Below, in pieces: positions 61,925 through 64,000 of a stretch of 64,000 nucleotides of DNA. Made by a program: the position numbers and the translations under genes. Origin of the DNA: Flavobacteriaceae bacterium UBA4166 (GTDB lineage Bacteria; Bacteroidota; Bacteroidia; Flavobacteriales; Flavobacteriaceae). The stretch is from NCBI GenBank assembly GCA_002379985.1, contig DFVG01000010.1, positions 1 through 64,000 of the forward strand. The letters are read 5' to 3'. Numbering within the stretch: the stretch's first letter is position 1; the number at the start of each line of letters is the position of its first letter. Under the pieces are notes generated by a model. The model did no database searches. It saw only the letters and a program-made list of their open reading frames with translations, and was not told the origin of the DNA.

Positions 61925-62383
61925 ACTTTTTACTAATACATGCCCAACATTGGGGAGGTATGTTACAGATCACTTTTAAACACCTTCTGGAGAATAAAAG
62001 CAACTTTTAATTAGGGAGTTAACTCGAATAAAGATACCATTATTTGCAAATAAGTCAAGTTTAAATTCAAATTCCAACATTTTTGTAACAACTTCTAATT
62101 AAAAATAAGAAAATGTTAACGTTTCTTCCCCTTGATCGTAAGCTTTAAGACTGCAATATTCATAGGGTCTTCATGGTTTTTTCTTAGACTCATCTCAAAA
62201 TGAGAACTCTCTTATTGAGAATATTTAACATATTTTTAAGATTTATTTTTATAACTTAGACCATATATCGATGATTCTAGACTTTCATCGCGAGCGAATC
62301 CTCACCTTGTAGTAATTACTACTTGTTCGTTAGAAGTAACGATTATTCGTTGCACATAAGAAGAACTTCAAAGCCCCGAATAT
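61925..62383. other. Upstream region of the large adhesin, AT-rich
   Basis: No gene seen. It holds an inverted pair TCTCA/TGAGA near 62195, the word CCATATATC at 62261-62269, and a perfect 14-bp palindrome GTAGTAATTACTAC at 62309-62322, all candidates for controlling the following gene. Confidence 0.5.
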
Positions 62384-64000
62384 ATGATACGATTTCTACC
62401 TAATCCGTTTGTCTGTCTCTTGATCTTTTTAATCTATCACAGCAGTACGACCCTGTTGATGAGTCAGACCCCAACTTTAGCTAATCAAGTAACCCTTAGC
62501 AATCATGTGGATGACCCCGAAAACGCCACTGAAGACAATGAAGAATTCGCCGTACTTAATTCGTATGGTGGAGATATTCTGGGTGGCGGAAGCTTTTCAG
62601 GAGAATTAGAGCTTGCCTTTCCTGAACAAGTTCCTGCCAATACTACCACCTATATCCGAATCGATTTTGATGAAGATATCTTGAATGCACTCCTCGGCGG
62701 AAGTTTAGGCACACTACTTGCCGATGTGGTTGGAACCATCGTTTTTGGCAATCACTACTTCAATGTAGAAGCGAGAAACGGAAGCGATACCGTGTTAAAC
62801 AAATCATCCATAGTTCCGCCAGATAACTGGCGCTTTAGAATTGTACAAGATGATGAAGCTAACTTCTATATCGCCATTACTCCTAATCAGCCCTATGACA
62901 GAATTTATATTGAAGACAATACAGATGCTTTACTGCTGGGCACCTTTAATAGCATGAATGTATACAAGGCGTTCTACTATGCAGAAGCCGATTGTGCTAT
63001 CGATCCCTTGTTTACTGATTTTGACGGAAATGGACTAACGGTTGACCTGCTAGATTTAGGGGGAGCCGGAGTAACCAACCCACATCATGCCATTGATCAA
63101 GACACTACCAATTTTTCTGAAATTAGCTTGGGAATTATTGGCGTAGCTGCTTCTATGGAGCAAAACATTTATTTTCCGAAAACCTATAGCCCTTCTGAAA
63201 CCCTAGAAATCACACTACAAACAGAACCTACCTTAGTGACGCTGGGTATTTTAAATGAAGTGGAAGTGTTGGCTTTTGATAAGGGAGCCCTTACTTTTTA
63301 CAGTGATATTAACACCTTGCTTACCGCCGATCTATTGACGCTACTGCAAAATGGAGAACAGGCTACCATCCCTATTGAACCTGGGGTTGCCTTCGATCGC
63401 ATCACGGTTCGCCTCAATTCCTTGATCGGTGTTAGTCTCTCACAATCGCTAGACCTGTATGGAGTTAGTATTACCGGACCTGCCACACCTACCACCAGTG
63501 ACGATAATCAGTCCTTCTGTTTGGTCGACGAACCTACCGTAGCCGATATAGATGTTAATGAACCTGATGTGATTTGGTATGACACACCTATGGCTGGAAC
63601 TCCTTATGCACCAACAGATCCGTTGACGGACGGTGCGACCTATTATGGGGCACAACGCGTTGAAGGTTGCGAAAGTGAAGAGCGACTTGCCGTAACCATT
63701 TCAGTAAACGATACCGATACGCCTACCACTTCTGACGACACCCAAGAATTTTGCTTGATTGATGCGCCCACCATAGCAGACCTTCAAGCCGAAGGCCCTA
63801 CAATTCAGTGGTATTTGGAACCTACAGGAGGAACACCTTTAGCTCCCAGCGAAGCACTTATGGATGGGGAAACCTACTTTGCCACCGCCACCGGAACCAA
63901 TGGTTGTGAAAGCGCAAATCGATTGGAAGTTTCCGTAGTGATAGCAGACACCCCTACTCCAACGACTTCAGACGCAACACAAAGTTTCTGTTTGGTTGAC
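62384..64000 (+). CDS. Large secreted repeat protein (adhesin-like), N-terminal part
   Basis: The frame stays open from ATG 62384 to the window end, at least 539 residues. A hydrophobic N-terminus (VCLLIFLIYHSSTTLLMSQ) acts as signal. A globular region of ~350 residues follows (GGDILGGGSFSGELELAFPE ... FNSLIGVSL-like). From 63485, tandem Ig-like units begin, 78-79 residues each, with the pattern TPTTSDxxQSFCLVD ... WY ... GATYY ... GCES; three starts are visible (63485, 63719, 63956). This design is typical of gliding-motility-associated, T9SS type B surface proteins; the sorting domain would lie beyond the window. Confidence 0.85.
   Translation, partial: MIRFLPNPFVCLLIFLIYHSSTTLLMSQTPTLANQVTLSNHVDDPENATEDNEEFAVLNSYGGDILGGGSFSGELELAFPEQVPANTTTYIRIDFDEDILNALLGGSLGTLLADVVGTIVFGNHYFNVEARNGSDTVLNKSSIVPPDNWRFRIVQDDEANFYIAITPNQPYDRIYIEDNTDALLLGTFNSMNVYKAFYYAEADCAIDPLFTDFDGNGLTVDLLDLGGAGVTNPHHAIDQDTTNFSEISLGIIGVAASMEQNIYFPKTYSPSETLEITLQTEPTLVTLGILNEVEVLAFDKGALTFYSDINTLLTADLLTLLQNGEQATIPIEPGVAFDRITVRLNSLIGVSLSQSLDLYGVSITGPATPTTSDDNQSFCLVDEPTVADIDVNEPDVIWYDTPMAGTPYAPTDPLTDGATYYGAQRVEGCESEERLAVTISVNDTDTPTTSDDTQEFCLIDAPTIADLQAEGPTIQWYLEPTGGTPLAPSEALMDGETYFATATGTNGCESANRLEVSVVIADTPTPTTSDATQSFCLVD
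63485..64000 (+). repeat. Tandem Ig-like coding repeats, 234-237 bp unit
   Basis: Units start at 63485, 63719 and 63956, the last cut by the window end. Each unit starts Thr-Pro-Thr-Thr-Ser-Asp and has a Cys in FCL(V/I)D and another in GCES that may form a disulfide. DNA copies have diverged, so they are old. Confidence 0.8.

Overview
The window looks like chromosome of a marine-type Flavobacteriaceae (Bacteroidota). The evidence is a short RpoD with no region 1.1, -7 boxes of the TAnnTTTG type, few Shine-Dalgarno sequences, a type IX secretion C-terminal domain (46965-48635), many SPII lipoproteins, a CotH protein, BNR/VPS10-like secreted proteins, a fused branched-chain E1 and a DUF4251 lipoprotein. 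I saw no rRNA, tRNA, CRISPR array or intact insertion sequence. By eye the backbone is near 40% GC. The heptamer TTCGGAA/TTCCGAA is strikingly frequent.

Layout. 1-6.3 kb: end of a dicarboxylate symporter, two related secreted proteins, and a three-gene cassette (GshB-like ATP-grasp ligase, N-formylglutamate amidohydrolase-like protein, QEGLA/DUF1704 metallopeptidase), then a DCC thiol oxidoreductase. 6.3-9.8 kb: a TPR-HTH regulator divergent from a cholesterol-dependent-cytolysin-like lipoprotein. 9.8-18.1 kb: mutS2, ung, an operon of a 2OG-Fe(II) oxygenase, SUI1, nucleoside phosphorylase and cytosolic binding protein, and the 2-oxoacid dehydrogenase E1. 18.1-19.6 kb: small envelope/stress operon ending in an OmpA lipoprotein.

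19.6-27.3 kb: one tightly coupled operon encoding a flavoprotein, a methyltransferase, a type III polyketide synthase, a FabI-like reductase, a FabZ-like dehydratase, a FabF-like ketosynthase, an ACP, a TerC protein and an RlmI-like methyltransferase. It reads as a dedicated fatty-acyl starter module feeding a type III PKS with tailoring enzymes. 27.2-30.4 kb: gluconate catabolism (gntK-gnd-gntP). 30.5-34.7 kb: small stress and envelope genes, a second TerC protein and a DUF4251 lipoprotein.

33.9-38.7 kb: an AT-rich accessory island. A gene-free stretch with nested inverted repeats (34.8-35.6 kb) is followed by a minus-strand operon: LexA-type autoprotease repressor, three-TM Pycsar effector, class III nucleotide cyclase with a C-terminal AGS-C-like sensor domain, and a 42-residue basic ORF. 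This looks like a Pycsar anti-phage system under its own LexA/UmuD-type repressor. Degenerate repeat tracts in opposite orientation bracket the island.

38.7-64 kb: mostly housekeeping and envelope genes (BNR repeat protein, OYE reductase, FCD-GntR regulator with a palindromic operator, MFS exporter, T9SS cargo, dipeptidase, pseudouridine synthase, ExbD, CotH, an XRE regulator with inverted repeats around its promoter, aldo/keto reductase, rpoD, SLC13 permease, MscS, OmpA lipoprotein, two small related proteins and a CI-like repressor). The window ends inside a large secreted repeat protein.
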